The notes beneath the pieces were generated by a model. It saw only the letters and a list, made by a program, of their open reading frames with translations, had not been told where the DNA came from and searched no databases. Of a stretch of 35,390 nt of DNA, positions 1 to 8,900 are shown piece after piece; position 1 is the first letter of the stretch, and every line of letters starts with the position of its first letter. Source of the stretch: JAEUNX01 sp034004685 (GTDB lineage: Bacteria; Pseudomonadota; Gammaproteobacteria; Burkholderiales; Rhodocyclaceae); assembly GCA_034004685.1 (NCBI GenBank), contig JAVEWG010000037.1, positions 1 to 35,390 of the forward strand, written 5' to 3'. The position numbers were made by a program, and so were the translations under genes.

Positions 1-105
1 ATGAAGCGGCTGGCCCTCGGCGCGCTGCGTCGGATTCAACGCCTGCCGAGCCTCGTAAAGTCCTTCTTCCTTCAGCCCGAGTGCCAGTACGCGCTTATCT
101 GACAT
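1..105 (-). CDS. Possible 5' end of an unrecognised gene, cut by the window edge
   Basis: An ATG at 105 on the minus strand opens a frame of 35 codons that runs off the window (begins MSDKRVLALG). An AGAAAG sequence a few bases upstream could serve as a weak ribosome site. I do not recognise the protein, and the other strand is also open here, so this may be chance. It lies next to a broken gene on the plus strand, so the segment may have come in by rearrangement. Confidence 0.22.
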   Translation of the reverse strand, partial: MSDKRVLALGLKEEGLYEARQALNPTQRAEGQPLH

Positions 106-123
106 TACTTTCTGGAAGGTTAG

Positions 124-354
124 TATCTCGAATCTGCTCACCCAGCGGCGAGCCCTTATCGTGCGGTCGTTGCCGGTTTGACGGCCCGTAGCATCCCGAT
201 GTATGCCCTTGGGCCGGAGGTCAAGATGGCAGCATCGGAATTTGTGAATGCCGGGCACCTCAATGATCAAGGGGCACAGCGTTTCAGCGCCATGCTGGGA
301 GAGGCGCTGGCGCAAGGCGCCAAAACCCGTTTCATCAGGGTGAGCGCGCCATGA
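124..354 (+). pseudogene. 3' remnant of an SGNH/GDSL-type hydrolase (partner of the MBOAT acyltransferase)
   Basis: The frame that ends in the TGA at 352-354 is open only back to a TAG at 121-123. An in-frame TGA also lies at 100-102. About 76 residues remain. They include GHLNDQGAQRF, which resembles the block holding the catalytic Asp/His pair near the C terminus of AlgJ/AlgX/DltD-like SGNH proteins (His-x-x-x-x-Gly context). Such proteins usually accompany MBOAT acyltransferases, and here the frame overlaps the MBOAT start as ATGA. The N-terminal Gly-Asp-Ser block is absent, so the gene looks truncated. A frameshift or sequence error upstream is possible. The family call is inferred from this one motif and from the context. 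Confidence 0.45.
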
Positions 355-1787
355 TTTTCAGTAGCGCAAGTTTCATGGTGTTCTTCGTGGCGGTCATGGG
401 GATCTACATGCTCGCCCGCACGCCGGGGCAACGCGCCGGTATCTTGTTGGCGGCAAGCATTCTGTTCTATGCCAGTTGGAAACCAGCCTACCTGATCTTG
501 CTGGGGATTTCGGTTACCGCAAACTGGTACGTTTATCGGTGGATGCTGCGCAACCGTTCCCGGAGCCTGATGATTGCGGCGATTGCCGCCAACCTCTGCG
601 CCCTGGGTTGTTTCAAGTATCTGGCGTTGACCATTGAATCATCCCTTTGGTTGGCCAGGGCGGCGGGGGTGGATGTTGCGGTTGGTCGTCCTGGGTGGAT
701 CGACTGGGTGCTGCCTCTGGGTATCAGCTTTTACACCTTTCACATGCTCAGCGCGATGATCGATGTCTATCGTGGCGACTGCGTCAAGGAGATCAGCTAC
801 CGCCACTGGTGCTTGTTCGTGACCTTCTTCCCGCAGCTCATCGCAGGGCCCATCGTGCGGGTGCATGAGCTGGTGGCCCAACTCGAGGTGCTGGAGCCCG
901 TCAGTTGGCGCAACGTAAAGCTTGGCGCCTTCATTTTTGTGGGCGGGTTGATCAAGAAGGCTCTGTTTGCAGACAACCTGGCGCCATTTGTCGATGACTT
1001 GTACGCCCGGCCCGAGCATCTGGATTTTCTGCGGGCATGGCTCGCCACGGTGGCCTTCGGCATGGAAATCTACCTGGATTTTTCCGGCTACAGCGAAATG
1101 GCCCTGGGGCTGGCCCGCATGTTCGGCGTTGTCTTGCCGCTGAATTTTGAGTTTCCCTATATCAGCCGCAATCCTGCTGAATTCTGGCACCGCTGGCATA
1201 TGTCGCTCTCCCGCTGGCTGAGGGATTACCTCTACATCTCCCTCGGTGGCAACCGCCATGGCCGCTGCAGTACCTACCGGAATCTGTTCCTGACCATGCT
1301 GCTGGGCGGACTGTGGCATGGCGCCAACTGGACTTTCGTTTTCTGGGGCTTCCTGCAAGGGGTGTTGCTGATCCTTCATCGCTTGTTGGGCGAAATTTTG
1401 CAGGCGTTCAGGGTAAGGGAAGGAGCTGGTTTGGATCGGACCTTGTCGCTGCTCGGTTGGCCATTCACTTTCATCGTCGTGCATTTCAGTTGGGTATTCT
1501 TCCGTGCGCCGAATTTTGACGATGCCTGGCAGGTGTGCGCCGCAATGCTTGGTCTCGCCAGGCCGGAAGTGGTGGCGCCGACGCGGATGTATGAGTTCAT
1601 GGGAGTAGGGCTGACTGTTGGGCTGGTGCTCCTTGAGCCAAGGGTCGTCGCCCTGTTCCGCCGGATCGGCGTGGATTGGTGGTGGCGGGTGCCGTTTCCG
1701 ATGCGGGGTTTGGCCTACGCATCTCTGGTTCTGGCCATGGTGATGTTCGGCGGCCCGACCCAGAAGTTCATTTACTTCGATTTCTGA
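351..1787 (+). CDS. MBOAT family membrane O-acyltransferase (AlgI-like)
   Basis: This is a polytopic inner-membrane protein of 478 residues, a usual length for AlgI/DltB-type MBOAT proteins. The family passes acyl groups, mostly acetyl, across the membrane to sugars of exported polysaccharides. Diagnostic blocks are visible. FWHRWHMSLSRWLRDY lies around residues 278-293, with His280 inside it. The likely catalytic His323 sits in GGLWHGANWTFVFWG. Hydrophobic stretches run through the whole protein. The ATG at 351 overlaps the stop of the SGNH remnant (ATGA), and the TGA at 1785-1787 overlaps the next ATG, so translation is probably coupled on both sides. In related systems a periplasmic SGNH protein completes the transfer. 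Here that partner seems broken, so this enzyme may depend on a partner elsewhere. The substrate is not known. Confidence 0.93.
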   Translation: MIFSSASFMVFFVAVMGIYMLARTPGQRAGILLAASILFYASWKPAYLILLGISVTANWYVYRWMLRNRSRSLMIAAIAANLCALGCFKYLALTIESSLWLARAAGVDVAVGRPGWIDWVLPLGISFYTFHMLSAMIDVYRGDCVKEISYRHWCLFVTFFPQLIAGPIVRVHELVAQLEVLEPVSWRNVKLGAFIFVGGLIKKALFADNLAPFVDDLYARPEHLDFLRAWLATVAFGMEIYLDFSGYSEMALGLARMFGVVLPLNFEFPYISRNPAEFWHRWHMSLSRWLRDYLYISLGGNRHGRCSTYRNLFLTMLLGGLWHGANWTFVFWGFLQGVLLILHRLLGEILQAFRVREGAGLDRTLSLLGWPFTFIVVHFSWVFFRAPNFDDAWQVCAAMLGLARPEVVAPTRMYEFMGVGLTVGLVLLEPRVVALFRRIGVDWWWRVPFPMRGLAYASLVLAMVMFGGPTQKFIYFDF

Positions 1788-3034
1788 TGTCAGTCACGGT
1801 GCTTCTATGGGTGTTGCTGGTTTGGCTGGCTGTTTCGGTGGCCCTGCTGGTTGCGTGTCATGGCCGCACATTGGTCGCCCTATGGCGGGAGCCGATGCTC
1901 GCCTATCCGGTGCTGATCGTGGAAAGCGACGATTGGGGCGTGGGCCCGCCGTCGGACGGGGACATGCTTGCCCGGATCGCGGGGCTGCTGAGGGAAATCC
2001 AGGATGAAACCGGGCATCCGGCGGTGATGACCCTGGGGGTGGTGTTGGGCGCTCCCAATGGGGCCGCGATTCTTGCGTCCGGTTGCCAAGATTACCAACG
2101 CCAAACCCTGGCTGAGCCGGCCTATGGCCGGATCGTGGAGGCCATGCGCGATGGGTGCGAGTCAGGGGTTTTTGCCCTGCAGCGCCATGGATTGGAGCAC
2201 TGCTGGCCCCCTTCCCTATTGGCTCGGGCGAGGGCCGACGAAGCGCTGCAAAGCTGGCTTGCGGACCCCATGGCCCGCAGTGAGGCCTTGCCTTCAGCAT
2301 TGCAGAGCCGCTGGTTGGATACATCGAGCCTGCCGAGCCGGATGCTTCCTGCTGGAGAGGTGGAGCAAGCGGTGCAGGAAGAGGCCGCGCTTTTCCTGGA
2401 GGTGTTTGGCAGGGCGCCCACCGTGGCCGTGCCCAATACCTTCGTCTGGGATGAGACCGTGGAGGCGGCCTGGGCGGCCACCGGTGTCCGGTGCGTGGTC
2501 ACGCCGGGTAAACAGTTCTGCGGTCGGGATGCCGGGGGAAATTTGGGGCGGCCTCAGCGCACCATCCGCAACGGCCAGCGTTCCTCTACCGGGATGACCT
2601 ATGTGGTGCGGGATGACTACTTCGAGCCGATCCGGGGGCATCGGGCAGAAGACGTGTGGCGGGCGGTCGCCGGCAAAACATTCGTTGGGCGGCCCGCCCT
2701 GTTGGAAACCCACCGGGAGAGCTTCATTGCCGCCAGGGTTGCCGGAATCGGGGCCTTGGGCGAGCTCGATCGGGCACTGCGAGGCGCCAGGGAGCGCCAT
2801 CCACGGCTACGTTTTCTGAACACGGAGGCGTTGGTCCAGGCCCTGTTGGATCCAGCTTCTCCGTTGTTGGAGTCCAGTATTCCGCGGCGTACCTTGGCGT
2901 TCCTGCGCCGCTTGCGCGTAGAGCCGGGTTTGGGCCGCTTCCTTAAACTAACCGGCCTTGGTGGTCTGGCTTGGGTGTCTGCCATGCTGCTGACGGCCGT
3001 GACCGGTGACCGATCCGATTCAGCCATCCCCTGA
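1787..3034 (+). CDS. Membrane-anchored polysaccharide deacetylase-like protein
   Basis: I chose the ATG at 1787, which overlaps the MBOAT stop (TGATG), rather than an upstream in-frame start inside the MBOAT gene. The product is 415 residues. Residues 5-24 form one hydrophobic helix, which would anchor the protein in the inner membrane. An acidic motif, ESDDWG (46-51), resembles the paired Asp of NodB-type deacetylase folds. RHGLEH (133-138) offers two His that could complete a metal site. A later block, GRAPTVAVPNTFVWDE, resembles the substrate-facing loop of distant deacetylase relatives. The sequence is far from classical NodB, so the activity (possibly sugar N-deacetylation) is inferred. 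A second hydrophobic stretch near the C terminus (GLGGLAWVSAMLLTAV) could be another membrane segment. The next gene begins 33 bases downstream. Confidence 0.72.
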   Translation: MSVTVLLWVLLVWLAVSVALLVACHGRTLVALWREPMLAYPVLIVESDDWGVGPPSDGDMLARIAGLLREIQDETGHPAVMTLGVVLGAPNGAAILASGCQDYQRQTLAEPAYGRIVEAMRDGCESGVFALQRHGLEHCWPPSLLARARADEALQSWLADPMARSEALPSALQSRWLDTSSLPSRMLPAGEVEQAVQEEAALFLEVFGRAPTVAVPNTFVWDETVEAAWAATGVRCVVTPGKQFCGRDAGGNLGRPQRTIRNGQRSSTGMTYVVRDDYFEPIRGHRAEDVWRAVAGKTFVGRPALLETHRESFIAARVAGIGALGELDRALRGARERHPRLRFLNTEALVQALLDPASPLLESSIPRRTLAFLRRLRVEPGLGRFLKLTGLGGLAWVSAMLLTAVTGDRSDSAIP

Positions 3035-3067
3035 TACCATGGGCATCCCGTGACCCGTTTTAGCCCC

Positions 3068-4228
3068 ATGAGCAATCGTTTTCTGGTGATCACCGAACTG
3101 TTCCTGCCGACCAAAGGGGGGACGGCGGTATGGTTTGACGAGGTGTATCGGCGGCTGGGTGGCAAGGAGATTCACATCGTCACCGCTGCGGTTCCCGGTG
3201 GTCCGGAACATGACGCCCAACACCCCAATACGGTGCACCGCCTGGATCTGAGAAGGGTGCCCTGGCTGCGGCCCGAATCCCTTGGGATGTATGCCAAACT
3301 TTTTTTTACATCGCTTTTCCTAGCCCTTCGCCATCGGTTCGACGCCATCCACGCCGGCCGGGCCTTGCCGGAAGGTTTGGTCGCTTGGGTGGTGGCCCGG
3401 CTGACAGGCCGGCGGGTGGTGATCTATGCCCATGGCGAGGAATTGACTGGCTGGGGGCGGGGCAACAAATATCGGGCCATGGGATTCGCGCTGCGCCATG
3501 CGGATCGAGTGATCGCCAATAGTGGCTTTACGCGAGACACCCTGGAGGGCATGGGGGTGAGGCCGGAGCGCATCGTGATCATCCACCCGGGCGTGGATGC
3601 GCAGCGTTTCCGTTGTGGCTTGCCGAGTAGTGATCTGCGGGAAAGCCTCGGTCTTTCGGAGGGCACGCGCTTGTTGCTCTCGGTGGGCCGTCTGCAGCGG
3701 CGGAAAGGTTTCGATACCGTCATTCGAAGCCTTCCCGTCCTGCTGACGGCCGGGCACGATGTGCACTACGCCATTGTGGGAAGCGGCGAGGACCGGGCGT
3801 ATCTGGATAACCTGGCGCAGGAAGTCGGCGTGGCTGAACGTGTTCATTTTCTGGGGCACGTGTCCATGGATGACCTGCCCAGGTGGTATAACGCTTGCGA
3901 TTTTTTCGTCTTGGCAAACCGGGATATCCAAGGGGATACGGAAGGCTTCGGCATCGTGTTTCTTGAGGCTGCGGCCTGTGGGAAGGCTGCCTTGGCCGGT
4001 ACGGCTGGGGGTACCGGGTCGGCAGTGCTGGATGGCCTAACCGGGCAGCGGGTGGATGGAGAGAACCTGGCTCAACTGGTTTCGACCATAAGCCAATGGT
4101 TGTCGGAGCCCCGGATGTTGGAGCGCCTGGGGGCTGCTGCCTTGGCACGGGTGCATAAGGAATTGACCTGGGAGCGGGTGGCGGAGCGTACCCAAGAACA
4201 GCTAACCCAGCCCCCAGGGCAAGCCTGA
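3068..4228 (+). CDS. Glycosyltransferase family 4 (GT-B fold)
   Basis: The product has 386 residues from the ATG at 3068. An in-frame GTG at 3050 would add six residues. Neither has a good ribosome site, so the start is uncertain. The N-terminal half holds the acceptor-side loop TKGGTAVWFDEVYRRLGG. Mid-protein blocks are ANSGFTRDTLEGMGV, IIHPGVD and LLSVGRLQRRKGFD, the last being the nucleotide-sugar binding entry of GT4 enzymes. The E-x7-E motif is complete: Glu292 and Glu300 in EGFGIVFLE. This family uses activated sugars such as UDP- or GDP-sugars with retention of configuration, at the cytoplasmic face of the membrane. The gene lies in the plus-strand glycan block, 14 bases before the next start. 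The donor and acceptor cannot be read from sequence. Confidence 0.92.
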   Translation: MSNRFLVITELFLPTKGGTAVWFDEVYRRLGGKEIHIVTAAVPGGPEHDAQHPNTVHRLDLRRVPWLRPESLGMYAKLFFTSLFLALRHRFDAIHAGRALPEGLVAWVVARLTGRRVVIYAHGEELTGWGRGNKYRAMGFALRHADRVIANSGFTRDTLEGMGVRPERIVIIHPGVDAQRFRCGLPSSDLRESLGLSEGTRLLLSVGRLQRRKGFDTVIRSLPVLLTAGHDVHYAIVGSGEDRAYLDNLAQEVGVAERVHFLGHVSMDDLPRWYNACDFFVLANRDIQGDTEGFGIVFLEAAACGKAALAGTAGGTGSAVLDGLTGQRVDGENLAQLVSTISQWLSEPRMLERLGAAALARVHKELTWERVAERTQEQLTQPPGQA

Positions 4229-4242
4229 AAGGGAGATCCGCT

Positions 4243-5139
4243 TTGCTGTTTTCGTTGAAAGACAAAATGCGCCGTGCCCGCTTCGCCAAGCGCGTAGCGG
4301 GTCTGCTTGACTCGGCCCCCCTCCGGCTGGATGACGCCCTTGGACTGCACGTGCTCTCCCAGCTTCAGCACAAGGATGTATTGCTCTACCTCGCGGCAAT
4401 CAAGTCCTTTGCGCGGCAGGTGCCGGTAAGCCAGATCCATGTCCTGGATGATGGTTCTCTGACCGCCGAAGATTTGGCGATTCTTCATCAGCATGTGCCG
4501 GGAGTTCGGGTTTGCCCGATTTCCGAGGTGAGGGATCCGGCGCTTCCCTCTGGCGGAACCTGGGAGCGTCTGACGGCAATTGCCCGTCTTTCGGAGCATG
4601 CCTACGTGGTTCAGCTTGATGCGGATACCCTGGCTGTTGATGGTCTGCCGGAGGTGCTGGAAGCGGTTCGCCAGGGGCATTCATTCACCATCGGAACCTG
4701 GGATGGACAGACCCTAGAGCCCGCTCTGGAGCGCTCCCGTCAGGCCAAGACGATTCTGCAGGGGGGAGGTACCCATGTTCAGGTGCAGGCCGAGGCTGCC
4801 TTCGGGGATCTGACCGATGCGGAGGACCTACGCTATGTTCGCGGATGCTCCGGGTTCGCGGGTTTTGCCCCGGGATCCGGCAAGCTGGATTTGATGCGGA
4901 ATTTGTCCTCCCAACTGGAGCGCCGGCTCGGGTCCGTCTGGCTCGAATGGGGCAGTGAGCAGGTGATGTCCAACCTGGTGATTGCCAATCAAGCGGGTGC
5001 TTTGGTGCTGCCCCACCCGGCCTATTGCGACTGCAACCGAATGACAGCAGGTACAACCCGCTTCATTCATTTCATTGGCGCGTGCCGTTTCACCTCTGAC
5101 CGGTATGCGGATACCGTCCGCCACCTTGGACTTTGTTAG
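4243..5139 (+). CDS. Putative GT-A-like glycosyltransferase of unassigned family
   Basis: The frame begins at a TTG (4243) that sits eight bases after a good ribosome site, AAGGGAG at 4228-4234. The first ATG is at 4267. I favour the TTG start, giving 298 residues. The fold guess rests on LYLAAIKSFARQ followed by IHVLDDGSLT, a pattern like the start of a Rossmann-type nucleotide-sugar domain, and on a DxD-type metal motif, QLDADTL, with Asp126 and Asp128. A later RYVRGCSGFAGFAPG block and a terminal CDCNRMT block are unassigned. I do not recognise a named family, and GT8-like or DUF proteins of exopolysaccharide clusters are the nearest idea. It follows a GT4 gene and overlaps or abuts the next gene, so it very probably belongs to the same operon. 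Confidence 0.7.
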   Translation: MLFSLKDKMRRARFAKRVAGLLDSAPLRLDDALGLHVLSQLQHKDVLLYLAAIKSFARQVPVSQIHVLDDGSLTAEDLAILHQHVPGVRVCPISEVRDPALPSGGTWERLTAIARLSEHAYVVQLDADTLAVDGLPEVLEAVRQGHSFTIGTWDGQTLEPALERSRQAKTILQGGGTHVQVQAEAAFGDLTDAEDLRYVRGCSGFAGFAPGSGKLDLMRNLSSQLERRLGSVWLEWGSEQVMSNLVIANQAGALVLPHPAYCDCNRMTAGTTRFIHFIGACRFTSDRYADTVRHLGLC

Positions 5140-5153
5140 GTATGGAGAAGGTT

Positions 5154-5951
5154 ATGAGAATGTGGACGGCAGGGCTGTGGGTGGGCTTGACCGTGCTTTC
5201 GGCCGGGGTTGCGTTGGCGGTGGAACCCTTCGCTGAGACCCCCCAGGAGACCGCCATGTGCTCTGCCTACATGTACGGTGGGCGGGATAAGGCATTTAAA
5301 GTCAAAACAGAAGGGGAGGATTGGATACACATGCATCACTACTGTGACTGCGTGCGGTATCGCTACCGGGCCTTGCGCAAGATCTCCGATAAATACGCCT
5401 TTAAGTACGATCTCGGGGTTGCAATTGGTGGTTGTGATTACGTCCTGGACAAAACCAGCAAGGGTTTCTACATGCGACCGAAGGTTCTGGTGGACAAGGG
5501 GCGCGCCCAGCGCATGCTGGGAAGCACCGGCCCTGCAGCCCGCAGCTTTCTGGAAGCCATCCAGATGAATCGCAGTGAAGTGAGTGCCTATCTGGAACTG
5601 GCTGAAACCCAGAAGGGGATGGGGCAGGGGAGCCAGGCGCTGGAGACCTTGCTGCAGGGGGTACGCAACAACCCGGATGCAATGGCCCTCCAGCAGCGCT
5701 ACCGGGAAATGGGGGGGAAGGAGGCTTTTCCGGAGCCTGCGGCAAAAGCAGTCCCTCCGCCCGCGCCGGCACCGGCCGAATCATCCCAGGCACCCCAGAA
5801 TGAAACCCCTGCCGCTGAGGCGCGTCAGGAGAAACCTCGGGAGCCCGATGAGGCGAAGCCGCAGGAGCCCTCTTTGACGGGTTGCCGGTTTTGTCCGCCG
5901 GAAACGGTAAAGCGCAAATGGGAAGATTCCTTCAAGGGCAAGTCTGAATAG
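5154..5951 (+). CDS. Secreted tetratricopeptide-repeat protein
   Basis: The ATG at 5154 was chosen because it directly opens a signal peptide and GGAG lies six bases before it. The in-frame TTG at 5133 and ATG at 5142 only add a short tail. The product is 265 residues. Residues 1-22 form the signal, with probable cleavage after ALA. A Cys/His-rich region follows (MHHYCDCVRYRYR). Two TPR-like helical pairs lie at about 110-180 (KGRAQRMLGSTGPAARSFL, then AYLELAETQKGMGQGSQAL). The C-terminal third is rich in Pro, Ala and Glu and ends with a CRFC motif. TPR proteins of this kind in glycan loci often act as scaffolds for periplasmic assembly or modification enzymes, but no specific role can be read here. 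It is the last gene of the plus-strand block. Confidence 0.8.
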   Translation: MRMWTAGLWVGLTVLSAGVALAVEPFAETPQETAMCSAYMYGGRDKAFKVKTEGEDWIHMHHYCDCVRYRYRALRKISDKYAFKYDLGVAIGGCDYVLDKTSKGFYMRPKVLVDKGRAQRMLGSTGPAARSFLEAIQMNRSEVSAYLELAETQKGMGQGSQALETLLQGVRNNPDAMALQQRYREMGGKEAFPEPAAKAVPPPAPAPAESSQAPQNETPAAEARQEKPREPDEAKPQEPSLTGCRFCPPETVKRKWEDSFKGKSE

Positions 5952-5955
5952 TGTC

Positions 5956-5977
5956 GCCGCTTCTTGCGGCTTTCAAA
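5956..5977 (+). terminator. Possible terminator between convergent genes
   Basis: GCCGC (5956-5960) and GCGGC (5966-5970) form a five-pair stem with a TTCTT loop, followed by a short TTTC run. It sits in the 42-base gap between the stop of the TPR gene and the stop of the long minus-strand fusion gene, where a terminator is expected. The stem is short and the U-run is weak, so efficiency is doubtful. Confidence 0.35.
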
Positions 5978-5993
5978 GCCTTCCGTGATCCGG

Positions 5994-8900
5994 TCATCCG
6001 CGACTGACGATTGGAGCGTCGGCGGCCGAATCGGGGGAACTTGGCTGCAGCCAGTTGGGGTGGCGGCGCATGACCGGATCCCGGCTCATCCATTCGGCAA
6101 GTTCGCCCCAGAGCCTGGCAACCTGATCCGCCTTTTCCTGGGACAGGTCATGGGTGCATCCCGGGTCAATTTCCACGTTGTAGAGTGAAAGCCCCATGCC
6201 TCCTTCAAGGGGGCGGTAGACCAGTTTCCATTTACCGTCCCGCACCATGCGGTCCTTCGCTACCACCACTTGATCCGCATATTCCGGTTTCAGGGTGAGG
6301 GTCCCGGTGCTGTCGTCTGGTACGTCCAGCAGATCGAGCAACTCCGGGTAGGCCAGATGCTCCGGGGGTTGTCCTGGCATGCGGGCGATCCAGATGCCGG
6401 TTTCATTGAAGGCCTTCAGATCCAGGGGCTGGCTGGGATCATCCATGACAGGGCGAAGGGATATGCCATCGCAGTGCACCGACGGTGCCTTCAGCAGATC
6501 CAGCAGCGTGGGCAAAAGATCAATGCTACGCACCACCTGGTCCACGCGCTTGCCGCCGGGAATTCCAGGGGCAGCGATCAGCAGGGGAACGCGAGCGCTG
6601 AAATCCCCTTCCGCTGAATTGCCCTGCCCCCAGGTGCCGTGCTCAAAGAACTCCATGCCGTGGTCGCTGTACAGCACGATGATGGTGTTGTCCGCCAGGC
6701 CGGATTGGTCCAGGTGGGTCATTAATTTGCCCACTTCGTCGTCGAATTGGGCAACGCATCCATCATAGAGCGCCAGAATCTGGTCCAGGTCGAACTCTTC
6801 CCTCGGCTCACCCTGGCGGCGGATGATTTCAAACGGTTCCGTGAGGCGGGCCATGGCGAACTTGGATTCGCCAGCATAGGTCGGTTCGGCGAAGCGCAGA
6901 TAGTTAGGGTGTTCCGACGCAAAAGGTGGGTGAGTGGTGGAGTAAAAAAGGTTCAGCAGAAAGGGCTCGCCGCTGGCCGCCAGCCGGGAGAGCAGGTGGC
7001 GCCCCCGATTCCCCAGAGCGGTGGTCTGGGGGACGCCCCCAAGATAATAGACCTCGGGCAGAACGCGCCTGCCGATACGGTTGTGCAGGAAGATCGACAG
7101 GAACAGCCGAATATCCTTGGGTCCTTGGCGGATCAGATATTTGAGGTTCCATTGATCATCGGGCAGATCCAGCACGTCGAAACCAAAACTGAATTTGCCC
7201 AGATCGGCGCCGCACCAGTCCGAGACCGCCGCGGTACGGTAGCCCAAGGCCCTTAGCAGATTGGGCAGGGCAGGGGTCTCAAGATTGGTTTCCTCGTCCG
7301 AGACGAAATTGTCCCGGACTCCATGATTGTGGGGCCAGGTTCCGGTAAGCAGGGAAATCAGACTGGGGGCTGTGCGGGCGCAGGGGACGTAGCAGGCCGA
7401 AAAGGAAGCGGCTCGCCGGGCTAATTCATCAATCCGTGGTGTGAGGGATAGGCCGTTGCGTTGCGCCCCAATGCGATCGGCCCGGAGGGTATCCGAGCCG
7501 ATAAGCACCAGGTTGGGGGGGGCGGTGGATCGGGCTCCTCCGGCATGAGGGGAGGGCTGCCAAAGGGCCGCGAACAAGGTGGCCAGATAGGCGCCGAAAA
7601 AAGCAATGAGGGCCAGGGCCATTTCCAGGTTTTCCCGCTGGATCAGGGCCATGACGAGTGCGCAGGTGACCGCCAGGACCGCGCTGATCAACGCCGTTCC
7701 GGCCTTCGCCACGCCCGCTGGGGAGAGTCGGCTCCAGAGCTTGTGGAGGCGGGCAATGCGGTATTGCCAGGACGCCACCACCAAGCCGGGATTGCGGACG
7801 AGGCCGCTACAAAACTGCTGGCTGCTCACGGCGATCAGACTGACGGTGGCGGCGCTGGCGGTCAGCCACCATGGAGGCGGTGGCTTGCCCAGGGCGAGGG
7901 TTGCGGCGAGGGCCAGGATCGCCCCGGGCAGGGCCACGAACAGGCTGATGGCAAAAGCCCACAGGCCCAGGCGCCCCATGGCAAAGAGGGCGTAGAGGCG
8001 ATAGCGCTGCATGACCTCTCCGCGAATGCGTGGACCGGTCTGGGAAAAATCCCGCAGGGACTTGCCCATGAGAAACAGGGCGAGGCCCATGGCCACCCCC
8101 GCTGCGGGCAGTAGGGCGTCATCGAAGCGGTGGCCCGCCAGGCCGGCCGCCAGGATGAATCCCAGGACGGCGAAGACGCCAGCCGCCGCCAGGCACCAGT
8201 CGGCCATCAGCCACGGCAACCGGGCGCGGCGCCGGCGCTTGCGGGCGCCTTCCCGCATGCCGCTCATTTCCCCCAGGGCCGAGGCCAGCCGCACCAGGTA
8301 GAAGCGGCGGGCGGCCGCCTGGGTCGCGCTCGCTGCCCGCAGACCGTAGCCGCCCACCTTGCGCCACATGTAAAGGGGAACCCCGGATTCCTCGCGTTTG
8401 AAGCGCATCACCGACTTGGAGCGCTGGTAGCCCTTCTGGATCAGGTAAGGCAGGGTCAGGCGGGCGCCGTCTACGTAGTGGTGCTGGACGATCCCCGGCG
8501 CGTACTGCAAGCCTGCACCCCCCCGCATGGCCCGGCGGACCCACTCCAGATCTTCCGCCCCCCCTAGGTCGTGACCGGTGGGCCCCAGCTCAGTGAGGAA
8601 GGGGCCGGTGGCACGGATGACTTCCAGCCGGGCCACCAGGTTGCCACCCCCGGGAATCGCCCCGTCCAGGTCCACCGTCAATGGTTGTGCTCCCTGGTCG
8701 TAGCGGGGAACCGGCAGCGGGTAAATCCGGTAGGGCCCGGTATCGTGGACCCAAGGGGGTTCGGAGCCATCCCAGTCCGGCAGGATGCGCCCGCAGATGA
8801 GTCCGGCCGCAGGCCAGGCGCGGGCGGCCTTGGCCACTTCCGCCAGGTATTGGCTGTCAACCCGGTGGTCGTCATCCACGAAGGCGATGACCGGGTCCGT

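Noticed and set aside
639..1484. 281-codon open frame on the minus strand opposite the MBOAT gene
   Set aside because: The plus strand has clear MBOAT motifs; the minus frame is low complexity and has no recognisable features.
1676..1786. Start of the deacetylase-like gene at 1676
   Set aside because: This lies within the MBOAT gene. The ATG at 1787 overlaps its stop and opens a membrane helix.
7371..7382. A classical sulfatase with Cys formylglycine site at Cys596
   Set aside because: The Cys is three residues before the aligned nucleophile position, where Thr stands before A-P-S.
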